From: Planctomycetota bacterium | Lineage (GTDB): Bacteria > Planctomycetota > Planctomycetia > Gemmatales > Gemmataceae | Direction: 5' to 3' | Length of the DNA stretch: 64,000 bases | Assembly (NCBI GenBank): GCA_029777335.1 | Contig: JAKOSN010000020.1 | Coordinates: forward strand, 38,427 to 102,426 | Part shown: positions 52,179-62,708 of the stretch, one piece after another | Layout: every line of letters begins with the position of its first letter | How positions within the stretch are numbered: position 1 is the first letter of the stretch | Made by a program: the position numbers and the translations under genes | The notes under the pieces: generated by a model | Told to the model about the DNA's origin: nothing | Databases searched by the model: none | Seen by the model: the letters and a program-made list of their open reading frames with translations, nothing else

Positions 52179-53465
52179 TCAGATGACGGCCCCATCCGGG
52201 ACGATGGCTCCGTTGGGAATGACCACGATCCCGTCGCGGATCACGTAATTCTCTCCCTCGGCGTGTCGCACTTTCTGTTTGTTGATGATCTGAACCCCCC
52301 GACCAATCCGACAATCCTTATCGAGAATGGCTCGTTCGATGATCGATCCCTCGCCAACCCCCAGATCCGGGATGGACCGCCGTTGGTTTGAATCCCGTTC
52401 CGCCTGGGTCTCATAACGATCCGCGCCATTGACCACCGTCTCGCAGATGCGAACATTCTTGCCGATTCGGCTGCGCAGACCGATCACGCATCGTTCCAGG
52501 TGGGCTCCCTCCTGGACCAGGCACCCGTCGCTGACCAGGCAATTGGACAGCTGGGCATCGCTGAGACGAGAAGCCGGCAGATGCCGCATGCGCGTGTAGA
52601 TCAACCCAGTGTTATCCTGAAATTCAAACGGGGGATTGTTGCTCGCCAGGGCCAGGTGGGCTTCGTGATAGGAGGCGATCGATCCCACATCGGCCCAGTA
52701 ACCGTCGAGCACATGCGCCTGGATGTAGTGCGTGCGCAGATTCTGGGCGAACAACTGCGTGACCAGGTCGGTCGCGGTGGGCTGTGTTTCGAAGAGATGC
52801 AACAGCGCGGGGCGATTGGCCAGATAGATCCCCATGTTGGCCAGATATTCACGTCCCCGGCTGGCGACCCCCTGCTGTTCGAGCCACCCTGCGGGCAAGC
52901 GCAGCGCGTCCAGTTCCTCGCTTCGCGTCGGCTTCTCTACCAGCGCGGTAATGCGAAAGGTGTCGTCCACCTTGACGATGCCGTAATTGCTCGCCTGATC
53001 GCGCGTCACCGGCAAGACCGCCAGCGAAATATCCGCCATGCTCCGCCGATGCGTCTTGACCATATCGCGAAAATCGATGCGGTAAAGCTGATCGCTGCAC
53101 AGGATAAGCACCTGATGGCACGGATCCTGGCGCACGTGACTGAGATGTTGGCGAACGGCATCCGCCGTCCCCGAGTACCAGGCTGCAGTTTCGTTCGTTT
53201 GCTGGGCCGGGAGAACCTCCACGAAGCCCTTGCTGAAGGGATCGAATTTGTAGGTATGGGCCAGATGCTTGTGCAGACTGACGCTCAGGAACTGAGTCAG
53301 CACATAGATTCTTTTCAGGTCGCTATTGATGCAATTGCTGATGGGAATATCGATCAGCCGATACTTGCCGGCGATCGGGACGGCGGGCTCGGAGCGATGC
53401 TTGGTGAGCGGATACAGGCGTGCGCCACGCCCTCCGCCGAGAATCAAGGTCAGAACATCCTCCAT
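52179..53465 (-). CDS. glgC: Glucose-1-phosphate adenylyltransferase
   Basis: 428 residues. It makes ADP-glucose for glycogen synthesis. Signature LILGGGRGARLYPLTKHRSEPAVPIAG, RLIDIPISNCINSD, SGTADAVRQ, NYGIVKVD, VEKP, YLANMGIYLANR and DVGSIASYHEAHLAL are conserved, and the C-terminal left-handed beta-helix (GCLVQEGAHLERCVIG, RSRIGKNVRI, DKDCRIGRGVQI) is complete. The sequence is of the plant/cyanobacterial type rather than the E. coli type. ATG at 53465 with GGAGTGG. No other glg gene is nearby. Confidence 0.95.
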   Translation of the reverse strand: MEDVLTLILGGGRGARLYPLTKHRSEPAVPIAGKYRLIDIPISNCINSDLKRIYVLTQFLSVSLHKHLAHTYKFDPFSKGFVEVLPAQQTNETAAWYSGTADAVRQHLSHVRQDPCHQVLILCSDQLYRIDFRDMVKTHRRSMADISLAVLPVTRDQASNYGIVKVDDTFRITALVEKPTRSEELDALRLPAGWLEQQGVASRGREYLANMGIYLANRPALLHLFETQPTATDLVTQLFAQNLRTHYIQAHVLDGYWADVGSIASYHEAHLALASNNPPFEFQDNTGLIYTRMRHLPASRLSDAQLSNCLVSDGCLVQEGAHLERCVIGLRSRIGKNVRICETVVNGADRYETQAERDSNQRRSIPDLGVGEGSIIERAILDKDCRIGRGVQIINKQKVRHAEGENYVIRDGIVVIPNGAIVPDGAVI

Positions 53466-53632
53466 CGGCCACTCCACTCTGGGTTCCGTCGCCTGAGAGC
53501 AAGAAGGGCTCTCACCTGCGAGATGACAAGATATACAGTCATGGTATGGCATGACCAGCGCAGGATCGCAAGCAATTTTTTCCGCTGCTCCCCACCTGTG
53601 CACACCTTAGCTTCCACAGAAAGGGCGAAGAC

Positions 53633-54730
53633 TCAGGGGAGAGGAATCTCAGTAAACCGGAAGGGAACGGGCCATTCGGTGATCGCTGCGGGGGCGTGAT
53701 AGAAGACGGTCCAGTCTCCAGGGTTGCCACGCCGTTCGTTTCCCGTGTCCTCGAAGTGATAGCGAATGTGAGCACGGCGCGAACTCGAATCCTCAAGCTC
53801 CGAGGCCGTTGCCATCACCGTTCGTCGCGTCTTCTGATTCAGCAAATACATCTGGCTATTGCCGATCCACGACTCATAACTCTCGAAGGTTGGCCCGCCG
53901 GGAGGCAAGGTGTATGTGACATCGATCGTCCAGCGTTTGTTGCGCAGCATGATACTGTTTACCTGACAGTTCGTCCCCTCCTCGCGCAGAACCACGGGGA
54001 AGGTCCCTTGAGACAGCTTCTCCACATTGCCGAGGGTAAAAGTTAACATCTTGCTCGGCGCACGCACCAGAAACTGCCCCTTGAGCAAGGCGAGCTTCGC
54101 CTCGGAACGCGGCAGAGAAGGAAGGGGCAGGTCGAGGGAAATGGCCATCCGACCCGTGGTGGAGACCAGAACGCTGCCTTGCTGGGCTGGCTCCACCGGC
54201 CGATCTTTGCCATCGTGGATCTCCACCTGCGTTGCCCGAGTCTGAATATAGAGTGGAAGAAGGGAAGGTTCCCAGGCAACCTGCACAAGAGCGGTCATGT
54301 CACGGGTGCCAGTTTCAAAGTTGTGCACCGCGGAGATCCGTTGCAAGGCCACCCGGAACGGCCCCGAATAGCTGATCGGCTGACCGGAGTCACGTTTCCC
54401 TTTCTGCAACACAATTTTGCCATCACGAGAATAGAGGTAAGGGCGCGCATCGGCCTGGGTGGCGATCGTATCGAGCGCTTTCCAGAACGGGACTTTCTCC
54501 AGGTTCAGAGAGATCGCCGGCATGCCTACCTCCGCGGCTGCCCTCACAGGAATCGAGCTTTCCATGCTGAGTTTGCCAAGAACCTCATCAAGAGGCATGG
54601 AAGACGTTTTCAGCGACACGATGTGGACAGGAGGAGCGGACGGGGGATCCGCAGCGAAGGCGGGCAAGAAACCCAGGCCAAGCAAAGGAACGACCACACC
54701 CAGGACGCGCGGGAGGGAGCAAAACACCAT
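53633..54730 (-). CDS. Secreted hypothetical protein with secretin-like N domain
   Basis: 365 residues. Signal peptide 1-26 (VVVPLLGLGFLPAFAADPP). Residues about 35-105 (SLKTSSMPLDEVLGKLSMES, ISLNLEKVPFWKALDTIATQADARPYLYSRDGKIVLQ) have the strand-helix-strand form of secretin/TonB short N-terminal domains. The rest is a beta-rich region with TNCQVNSIMLRNKRWTIDVTY and two Trp-rich closing strands (WTVFYHAPAAITEWPV). No known family beyond that. ATG at 54730 follows GGAGATCCTCCC. It lies downstream of the 5S terminator and has its own leader. Confidence 0.65.
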   Translation of the reverse strand: MVFCSLPRVLGVVVPLLGLGFLPAFAADPPSAPPVHIVSLKTSSMPLDEVLGKLSMESSIPVRAAAEVGMPAISLNLEKVPFWKALDTIATQADARPYLYSRDGKIVLQKGKRDSGQPISYSGPFRVALQRISAVHNFETGTRDMTALVQVAWEPSLLPLYIQTRATQVEIHDGKDRPVEPAQQGSVLVSTTGRMAISLDLPLPSLPRSEAKLALLKGQFLVRAPSKMLTFTLGNVEKLSQGTFPVVLREEGTNCQVNSIMLRNKRWTIDVTYTLPPGGPTFESYESWIGNSQMYLLNQKTRRTVMATASELEDSSSRRAHIRYHFEDTGNERRGNPGDWTVFYHAPAAITEWPVPFRFTEIPLP

Positions 54731-54825
54731 GGGAGGATCTCCAGAGGCAGGGAAAACGCTGACTAGATGATAGACGGATGGGAAGTGGGAGGCAAACCAG
54801 ACGGAGAAAGAAATGGAAGGGAAGG

Positions 54826-54865
54826 AAAAACGAGTGCGGCCTGCAAGGAAGACCTTGCAGGCCGC
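54826..54865 (-). terminator. Terminator of the rRNA transcription unit
   Basis: On the minus strand GCGGCCTGCAAGG pairs perfectly (13 bp) with CCTTGCAGGCCGC across a TCTT loop, followed by a run of T (54826-54830). It lies just after the 5S rRNA. Confidence 0.9.
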
Positions 54866-54874
54866 ACACAAATG

Positions 54875-54984
54875 ACCCGGCGATTACCTACTCTCGCACT
54901 GGAAGCACTACCATCGGCCCTGGATGCTTAACGGCCGTGTTCGGAATGGGAACGGGTGGGACCATCCAGGTATGCTCACCGGGA
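54875..54984 (-). rRNA. rrf: 5S ribosomal RNA
   Basis: About 110 bases. Helix I is visible as CCCGGTGA at the 5' end pairing with TCGCCGGG at the 3' end. Internal signatures CCGAACACGG and CGATGGTAGTGC, and the conserved GCGAGAGTAGG near the 3' end, are typical. Ends are placed from the helix and could shift by a few bases. Confidence 0.95.
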
Positions 54985-55096
54985 GACGCACTTGTATCAC
55001 GATGGTAGCGGTTTGGTTACGTAATCTCTTGCTGCGTGAGCCGGAGCTGGGACAGGACCCCCAAGGGGGGACCGGACCCGAGCAAAGGATCAATGC

Positions 55097-57947
<2,851 letters not shown>

Positions 57948-58170
57948 GCATTGATCCTGTCCTCGGCAGGTTCCCCCACCGCCTTCAGCATCAAGGCAAC
58001 GCACTCTACTTCCCCTTCCCGAGTCATCCCCGGAAAGGGCGAGTAATCGATCCTTATCTCTTTCTCAGGCTCTTGCAGAGAGATCGCAATCAACCGTAGT
58101 TCAGAACACTGCCCTTGCGGACAGTTGCCCTGTTCTTCAGTTTCTTGACGCAACTCAAACCGCTACCATG

Positions 58171-58204
58171 TTGTCAAAGAACAGGAGAGCAACAAAGGTT
58201 GCTC
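58171..58204 (-). promoter_or_regulatory. rRNA leader antitermination elements boxB and boxA
   Basis: On the minus strand the hairpin GAGCAAC-CTTT-GTTGCTC (58187-58204) is followed by TGTTCTTTGACAA (58171-58183), close to the boxA consensus TGCTCTTTAACA. This is the order seen in rrn leaders, which bind NusB/S10 to resist Rho termination. Confidence 0.75.
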
Positions 58205-58294
58205 ACAATTGTCGTAAGAGTTTAGATGGTTCTTCTGTAAGAAGGATTCATCTTTTTTCTCTCACTCAGCTCCCTCTCGTGCGAGGGAAATTTC

Positions 58295-58322
58295 ATTCTA
58301 GACCTTCCCCCGAGGGTGGCAA
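58295..58322 (-). promoter_or_regulatory. rRNA promoter
   Basis: On the minus strand TTGCCA (58317-58322) and TAGAAT (58295-58300) with a 16-base spacer. An A/T-rich stretch just upstream (AAAAAAATCAGAA) looks like an UP element. Transcription would start near 58287, about 340 bases before the 23S 5' end. Confidence 0.7.
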
Positions 58323-58425
58323 CCCCGTTCTGATTTTTTTCTGCCCTCGGGTTCACGGCGCCGTGGAGTGCTCTCCTGTATAGACTGGGAGTGGAGATGG
58401 GCCCTGTTTCGAGGAGCACGATGCG

Positions 58426-59196
58426 GTGACGATCGTTGTTGAGGATTTCCACAAGACGTACGACGGCACAGTGGCGGTGGCCGGCATTTCTTTCACCGTG
58501 GCGGCGGGAGAGATTCTGGGCCTGGCCGGTCCCAATGGCGCCGGAAAGACCACCACCCTTCGTGCCCTCTCGGGGATTCTTACACCGACCCGGGGAACCA
58601 TCAGCATCGCTGGCCATGATTTGCGGCGCGATCCCATTCGTGCCAAGGCCGCCCTCGCCTACATCCCCGATGAACCGCGCCTCTTCGACCGCCTCACGGT
58701 CTGGGAGCATTTCAAATTTATCGCGTCGGTCTACAACCTGGAACACTGGCAACCCGATGCTGAGACTCTGTTGCAGCGTCTGGAATTAACGGAGAAACGC
58801 GACTCGGCGACCAGTGAGTTGTCTCGTGGCATGCGCCAAAAGGTAGCGATTGGATGTGGTTACCTGCACCATCCACAGGCGATCTTCTTCGACGAACCGC
58901 TGACCGGGCTGGATCCGCGCGGCATCCGCACCATGAAGGATATGATCAAGGAAGCGGCTGCCCGCGGAGCTGCCATCATCGTCAGTTCGCACCTGCTCTC
59001 GCTTCTGGAAGATCTGGTGACCACCGTGCTGATCATTCTGCGCGGGCAGGTGCTGCTGCATGACTCCCTCGCCGCTCTGAAGGGGCGCATCACGAGCGGA
59101 GCAAAGCAGGAAACACTGGAAGAACTCTTTCTGCGCCTGACGGAGTCTCCGAAGCTCACCGAACGAACCGAGGATTCCTCGGCGCGGCAATTGTAA
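58426..59196 (+). CDS. ABC-2-type exporter ATP-binding protein
   Basis: 256 residues from a GTG start. Walker A GPNGAGKTTTLR, signature LSRGMRQKVAIG, Walker B AIFFDEPLTGLD, switch His in SSHLLSLLED. The form of the signature and the long helical C-terminus are those of drug- or lipid-export ATPases. It is followed 21 bases later by its membrane partner. It reads divergently from the rRNA promoter, so the shared region 58323-58425 must hold its own promoter; I could not assign it. Confidence 0.9.
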   Translation: MTIVVEDFHKTYDGTVAVAGISFTVAAGEILGLAGPNGAGKTTTLRALSGILTPTRGTISIAGHDLRRDPIRAKAALAYIPDEPRLFDRLTVWEHFKFIASVYNLEHWQPDAETLLQRLELTEKRDSATSELSRGMRQKVAIGCGYLHHPQAIFFDEPLTGLDPRGIRTMKDMIKEAAARGAAIIVSSHLLSLLEDLVTTVLIILRGQVLLHDSLAALKGRITSGAKQETLEELFLRLTESPKLTERTEDSSARQL

Positions 59197-59217
59197 GCGG
59201 CAAAGAAAGGATTGGCG

Positions 59218-60858
59218 GTGCATCGGGCGTTGTGGTTGCTGATTGGCCTTCAAGCACGAGGGTGGATGCGCTCATTGTGGCGCACGGTGCGCACCCCCAG
59301 AGGGGCACTATTCGTCGTGCTGGGACTGATCATCTTTGTCCCATGGCTGTTCTCGCTCTTTTTGCCCCGCCCCGGGAATCAGATCGTGCCGCCGGAAACA
59401 CTGCGGCGCGTGGTGCCGGCGATCCTCCTGCTCTATTGTGTGACCTCGCTCCTCTTCTCGCGCACCGAACGCGGCATCAACTTCTCGCCAGCCGAGGTGA
59501 ACTGGCTTTTCTGCGGGCCATTCTCGCGACGAGAGTTGCTGGCGTTCAAACTCCTGGTTGGCATGCTGGTCAGTGTCCCATCCACCTTTGTCCTCACGCT
59601 GGCGTTCCATGCACACGCGCCCTGGTTTCTCGCGGCCTACTGCGGAATGCTCTTGATGCTGGTGTTTCTCCAGCTGTTCCTGTTGACACTCTACTTCACG
59701 GCGATCACCGTTGGGAAACGCTCCTACACCTGGAGTCGACGAACGCTCCTGCTCGTGAGCGGCGGAATCGTCCTGACGGTCCTCGCTCTGTCTTTGAAAG
59801 ATCGCGAACTCAACAGTTGGCAAGATGTGGTGGCGCTTCTTGAAAACAGCACCCTGTGGCAGATGGTGCGCTGGCCGTTGCTCTCGTTTGTGAACACCTT
59901 CCTCGCTGACAACTGGGCGACACTTCTGGAGCAGGGGTGCCTCGCCCTGGTGGTGAACGGACTCCTCCTCGGGGTGGTCTTCCTTCTCGATGCCCAGTAT
60001 CTGGAGTCCGCAGCGGCCAATAGTGAGCGGCTGTATGCCCGCCTGCAACGGTTTCGTCGCGGGGAGGCGATCTCGTTGCACTGGAGCGAATCCACGGGGC
60101 CGTCGCGGTGGAGCCTCCCCATGCTCCCGCGCTGGAGCGGACTGGGCCCCCTCGCCTGGCGTCAAACGCTGACCGCCACGCGCAGCCTCAGTCGCCTGGC
60201 ACTGGTCGGCCTCGTGCTTGGTCCAGTCCTCCTCGGTCCGATCCTGGCCATGTCCACGCGCAAGGGAGGCGACCAGTTCGATCCCAGTTACATGGTGGCG
60301 GCCATGGTCATCTGGCTCTCCATCGTTGCCTCCACGCTGTTGCCCTTTGATTTTCGCGGGGATCTGGATCGGATGGAGGTGCTGAAAACACTCCCCATCC
60401 CCGCCTGGCGGCTGGTGCTGGGCCAACTCTTCACCCCCGTCGTTCTGTTAACCACGGTGCAGGTGGTGTTGCTGATGGGGATGATGGCAACGCTGATGCG
60501 GGTGAAACTCGAACTGGTGGGAGCCGCCCTCTTTACCTTGCCGATCAACCTGCTTATCTTCGCGCTGGACAATCTCTTGTTTCTACTCTTCCCGGGCCGG
60601 CTGATGGCAACCCCCGGAGATTTTCAAACGCTGGGGCGCAATGTCCTCTATCTTTTTTTGAAGATGATTGTGTTGCTGCTGACGGCGACCGTGGCTGGGG
60701 TGGCGGCATGGGTGGTCTATTTGCTGTCGCAGGAGAACTGGTTGGCAACGCTGGCGACTGCCTGGGTGATGATCCTCGCTGTGGCGATCTGTCTGTTCCC
60801 ACTGCTGACCTTTGCCTTTCATCGCTTTGACGTCAGCCGTGACGTGCCCGTGGAATAG
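59218..60858 (+). CDS. ABC exporter membrane protein (putative exporter family)
   Basis: 546 residues with about 10 predicted transmembrane helices in two groups (LFVVLGLIIFVPWLFSLFL, LLVGMLVSVPSTFVLTLAF, MLLMLVFLQLFLLTLYF and later IVLLLTATVAGVAAWVVYLL) and a basic cytoplasmic loop between them (RLYARLQRFRRGEA). The order resembles the putative ABC exporter family (PF16962-like) paired with the preceding ATPase. The GTG at 59218 is preferred to the TTG at 59212 because AAAGG lies 8-10 bases upstream. Substrate unknown. Confidence 0.82.
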   Translation: MHRALWLLIGLQARGWMRSLWRTVRTPRGALFVVLGLIIFVPWLFSLFLPRPGNQIVPPETLRRVVPAILLLYCVTSLLFSRTERGINFSPAEVNWLFCGPFSRRELLAFKLLVGMLVSVPSTFVLTLAFHAHAPWFLAAYCGMLLMLVFLQLFLLTLYFTAITVGKRSYTWSRRTLLLVSGGIVLTVLALSLKDRELNSWQDVVALLENSTLWQMVRWPLLSFVNTFLADNWATLLEQGCLALVVNGLLLGVVFLLDAQYLESAAANSERLYARLQRFRRGEAISLHWSESTGPSRWSLPMLPRWSGLGPLAWRQTLTATRSLSRLALVGLVLGPVLLGPILAMSTRKGGDQFDPSYMVAAMVIWLSIVASTLLPFDFRGDLDRMEVLKTLPIPAWRLVLGQLFTPVVLLTTVQVVLLMGMMATLMRVKLELVGAALFTLPINLLIFALDNLLFLLFPGRLMATPGDFQTLGRNVLYLFLKMIVLLLTATVAGVAAWVVYLLSQENWLATLATAWVMILAVAICLFPLLTFAFHRFDVSRDVPVE

Positions 60859-60912
60859 CCTTTGTGCCACGGATGCTCCTGGCCTCTGCTGATCATGGAG
60901 GAAAGCCGGCCC

Positions 60913-62664
60913 ATGAACGCTCCCCCGGAACCGAGCCCTCCCTCCTGGGTGCTGAAACGCGACGGCCGTCTGGTCCCCTTCGAGGCGGATCGCATTGCGC
61001 GCGTGCTGTTCGCCGCGGCCGAGGAATGTGGCCGCCCCGATGCCTTTTTGGTGCGGGAGCTGGCCGATGGCGTGGTGCACTTTCTGGCTGGCGAGCTGGA
61101 GGGAGCGACTCCAAGCACGGATCAGATTGAGGAGGTGATCATCAAGGTGGTGCGCGAGCTGGGGCATCCTCTCCTGGCGGAGACCTATGCGCGACAGGCG
61201 CAACGAAATCGCCAAAAGGGTGAGGAAGTTTCTGCTGCCCGTGACTCCGGCGATCCCCCTCCCCTCCACCATAGCGCTGGCGTTTCACTGGGAGAGATCC
61301 GGGCAGCGTCGGTGCGCCAGTTCACCCTCCAGACTGTCTTCAGTCGCGACCTGGCCTCAGCGCACCACGACGAGTTGATCCAGCTCACGGGTCTGGACAC
61401 GCCAGAGGAGCTTGCTGGCTGTTTACTGCGTGCTCCGATCTCCGTCGAACAACTGGTCGGACGGCTGGAAGAAATCGCGCGGCGTGCTGGCGAATGGGTG
61501 ATTCTCGAAGGCCCAGAGTATGCCCTTCTGGCCAACGGACTACCGGGGGAGTTGACCGGCAAACTCCGAGAGGCGGAGGAACTGGCCGATCGCTGGGTCA
61601 AACAACTTCTCGTGGGATTGCGCTTGACCGGACGTCGTGCCATTCTGAATCTGAACGGAGCACAACCGCCGGCATGGGCCGAGGCACTGGCCGAGGGACC
61701 GCTCTTCGTCGGCCAGCGACGCATCCCGGAGAATCAGGACCGTGCCCTTCTGGTCGAGAGTTTGCTGGCCGCGGTCTGCACGGCCCCCCCAGGCGAGCAA
61801 GGGCTTACTCGGCTGCGCGTCGATTGGCATCTGGCCGCCAGCGATTTTGAACCGCTCGCCCGAGAACGGTTGCTCAACGCGGTGCGCCTGGCGCTGGCAG
61901 GAATGCCCATCACGTTTGTCTTCGATCGGCCTCGACGACTGCAGGCCCTCGCCGAGGGGGTTGATCGCCGACGAACCGCCGTCCTCCTGACAGTTGGGCT
62001 CAACCTCCCTCGACTGGCCACCCTGGTGTGCGAGGAATGCCCTGCCCTCGATGAAACGGGGAAATGCCAGCGCGTCCTGGCACGGTTAAAAAGTCTCGTT
62101 CGGCTGGCTCTGAGCGCCGGGGTGCAAAAGCGCGATTACCTCCGCTCTCGGACATTACAGAGCGGTTTTCTCGCCGAAGCATTTCTCCTCGATCGCGCCC
62201 GACTGCTGGTAACTCCCTTCGGGCTGGAACAGGCGGTTCACTCCATCTGGGGCCGTGGCCTCTGTGCCGGTGGGGCAGCTCTGGATTTTGGGGAACAGCT
62301 TCTCCAGCGAATCCGGGAGTTGCTACAGTTGGAAGGACGAACCGTTGCCCTGGAGTGCTGTGTCGATGCCCCGCTCGGCACTGTGGGATCGCGCGGGACA
62401 GGCCCATCCCGGTCGACCGTCGCCGGGCCAACCTGCTGGGATCCCGCCGCTCCGGTGAAAAGCCAGTTACGTACCCTGGGGAAGTTACATGCTGTCTGCG
62501 ACGGCGGGACGGGCAAGGTGCTCCTTCCCAGCGATCCGCCTCCCACCGCGGACCAGGTCGCCGATTGGTTGCGGACTGCGTGGCACCAAACGGAGATCGT
62601 TCGGCTGTGCTGGTTGCGCCCGCCCACTGCTCATCGTCAGTTGACATTCGCGCCCGCGGATTGA
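60913..62664 (+). CDS. ATP-cone protein related to anaerobic ribonucleotide reductase, no glycyl-radical motif seen
   Basis: 583 residues. Residues about 12-105 are an ATP-cone domain (VLKRDGRLVPFEADRIARVL ... VIIKVVRELGHPLLAETYAR), the regulatory nucleotide-binding module of ribonucleotide reductases and NrdR. The remainder shows short NrdD-like patterns (FSRDLASAHHDELIQLTGLD, AILNLNGAQPPAWAEAL, VGLNLPRLATL), but the C-terminal glycyl-radical sequence and the catalytic Cys pattern are not visible. So it is probably a pseudo-enzyme or a regulator. ATG at 60913 with GGAGGA upstream. The next gene, 44 bases on, belongs to the cyclic 2,3-diphosphoglycerate synthetase family. Confidence 0.65.
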   Translation: MNAPPEPSPPSWVLKRDGRLVPFEADRIARVLFAAAEECGRPDAFLVRELADGVVHFLAGELEGATPSTDQIEEVIIKVVRELGHPLLAETYARQAQRNRQKGEEVSAARDSGDPPPLHHSAGVSLGEIRAASVRQFTLQTVFSRDLASAHHDELIQLTGLDTPEELAGCLLRAPISVEQLVGRLEEIARRAGEWVILEGPEYALLANGLPGELTGKLREAEELADRWVKQLLVGLRLTGRRAILNLNGAQPPAWAEALAEGPLFVGQRRIPENQDRALLVESLLAAVCTAPPGEQGLTRLRVDWHLAASDFEPLARERLLNAVRLALAGMPITFVFDRPRRLQALAEGVDRRRTAVLLTVGLNLPRLATLVCEECPALDETGKCQRVLARLKSLVRLALSAGVQKRDYLRSRTLQSGFLAEAFLLDRARLLVTPFGLEQAVHSIWGRGLCAGGAALDFGEQLLQRIRELLQLEGRTVALECCVDAPLGTVGSRGTGPSRSTVAGPTCWDPAAPVKSQLRTLGKLHAVCDGGTGKVLLPSDPPPTADQVADWLRTAWHQTEIVRLCWLRPPTAHRQLTFAPAD

Positions 62665-62708
62665 TCCGTTTGCGCACGCCGTTTAACACCCCTGGCTCCA
62701 GGTGCCCC

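Noticed and set aside
54985..55086. tRNA gene in the 23S-5S spacer
   Set aside because: No cloverleaf, no GTTCRANNC T-loop and no CCA end are visible in the spacer.
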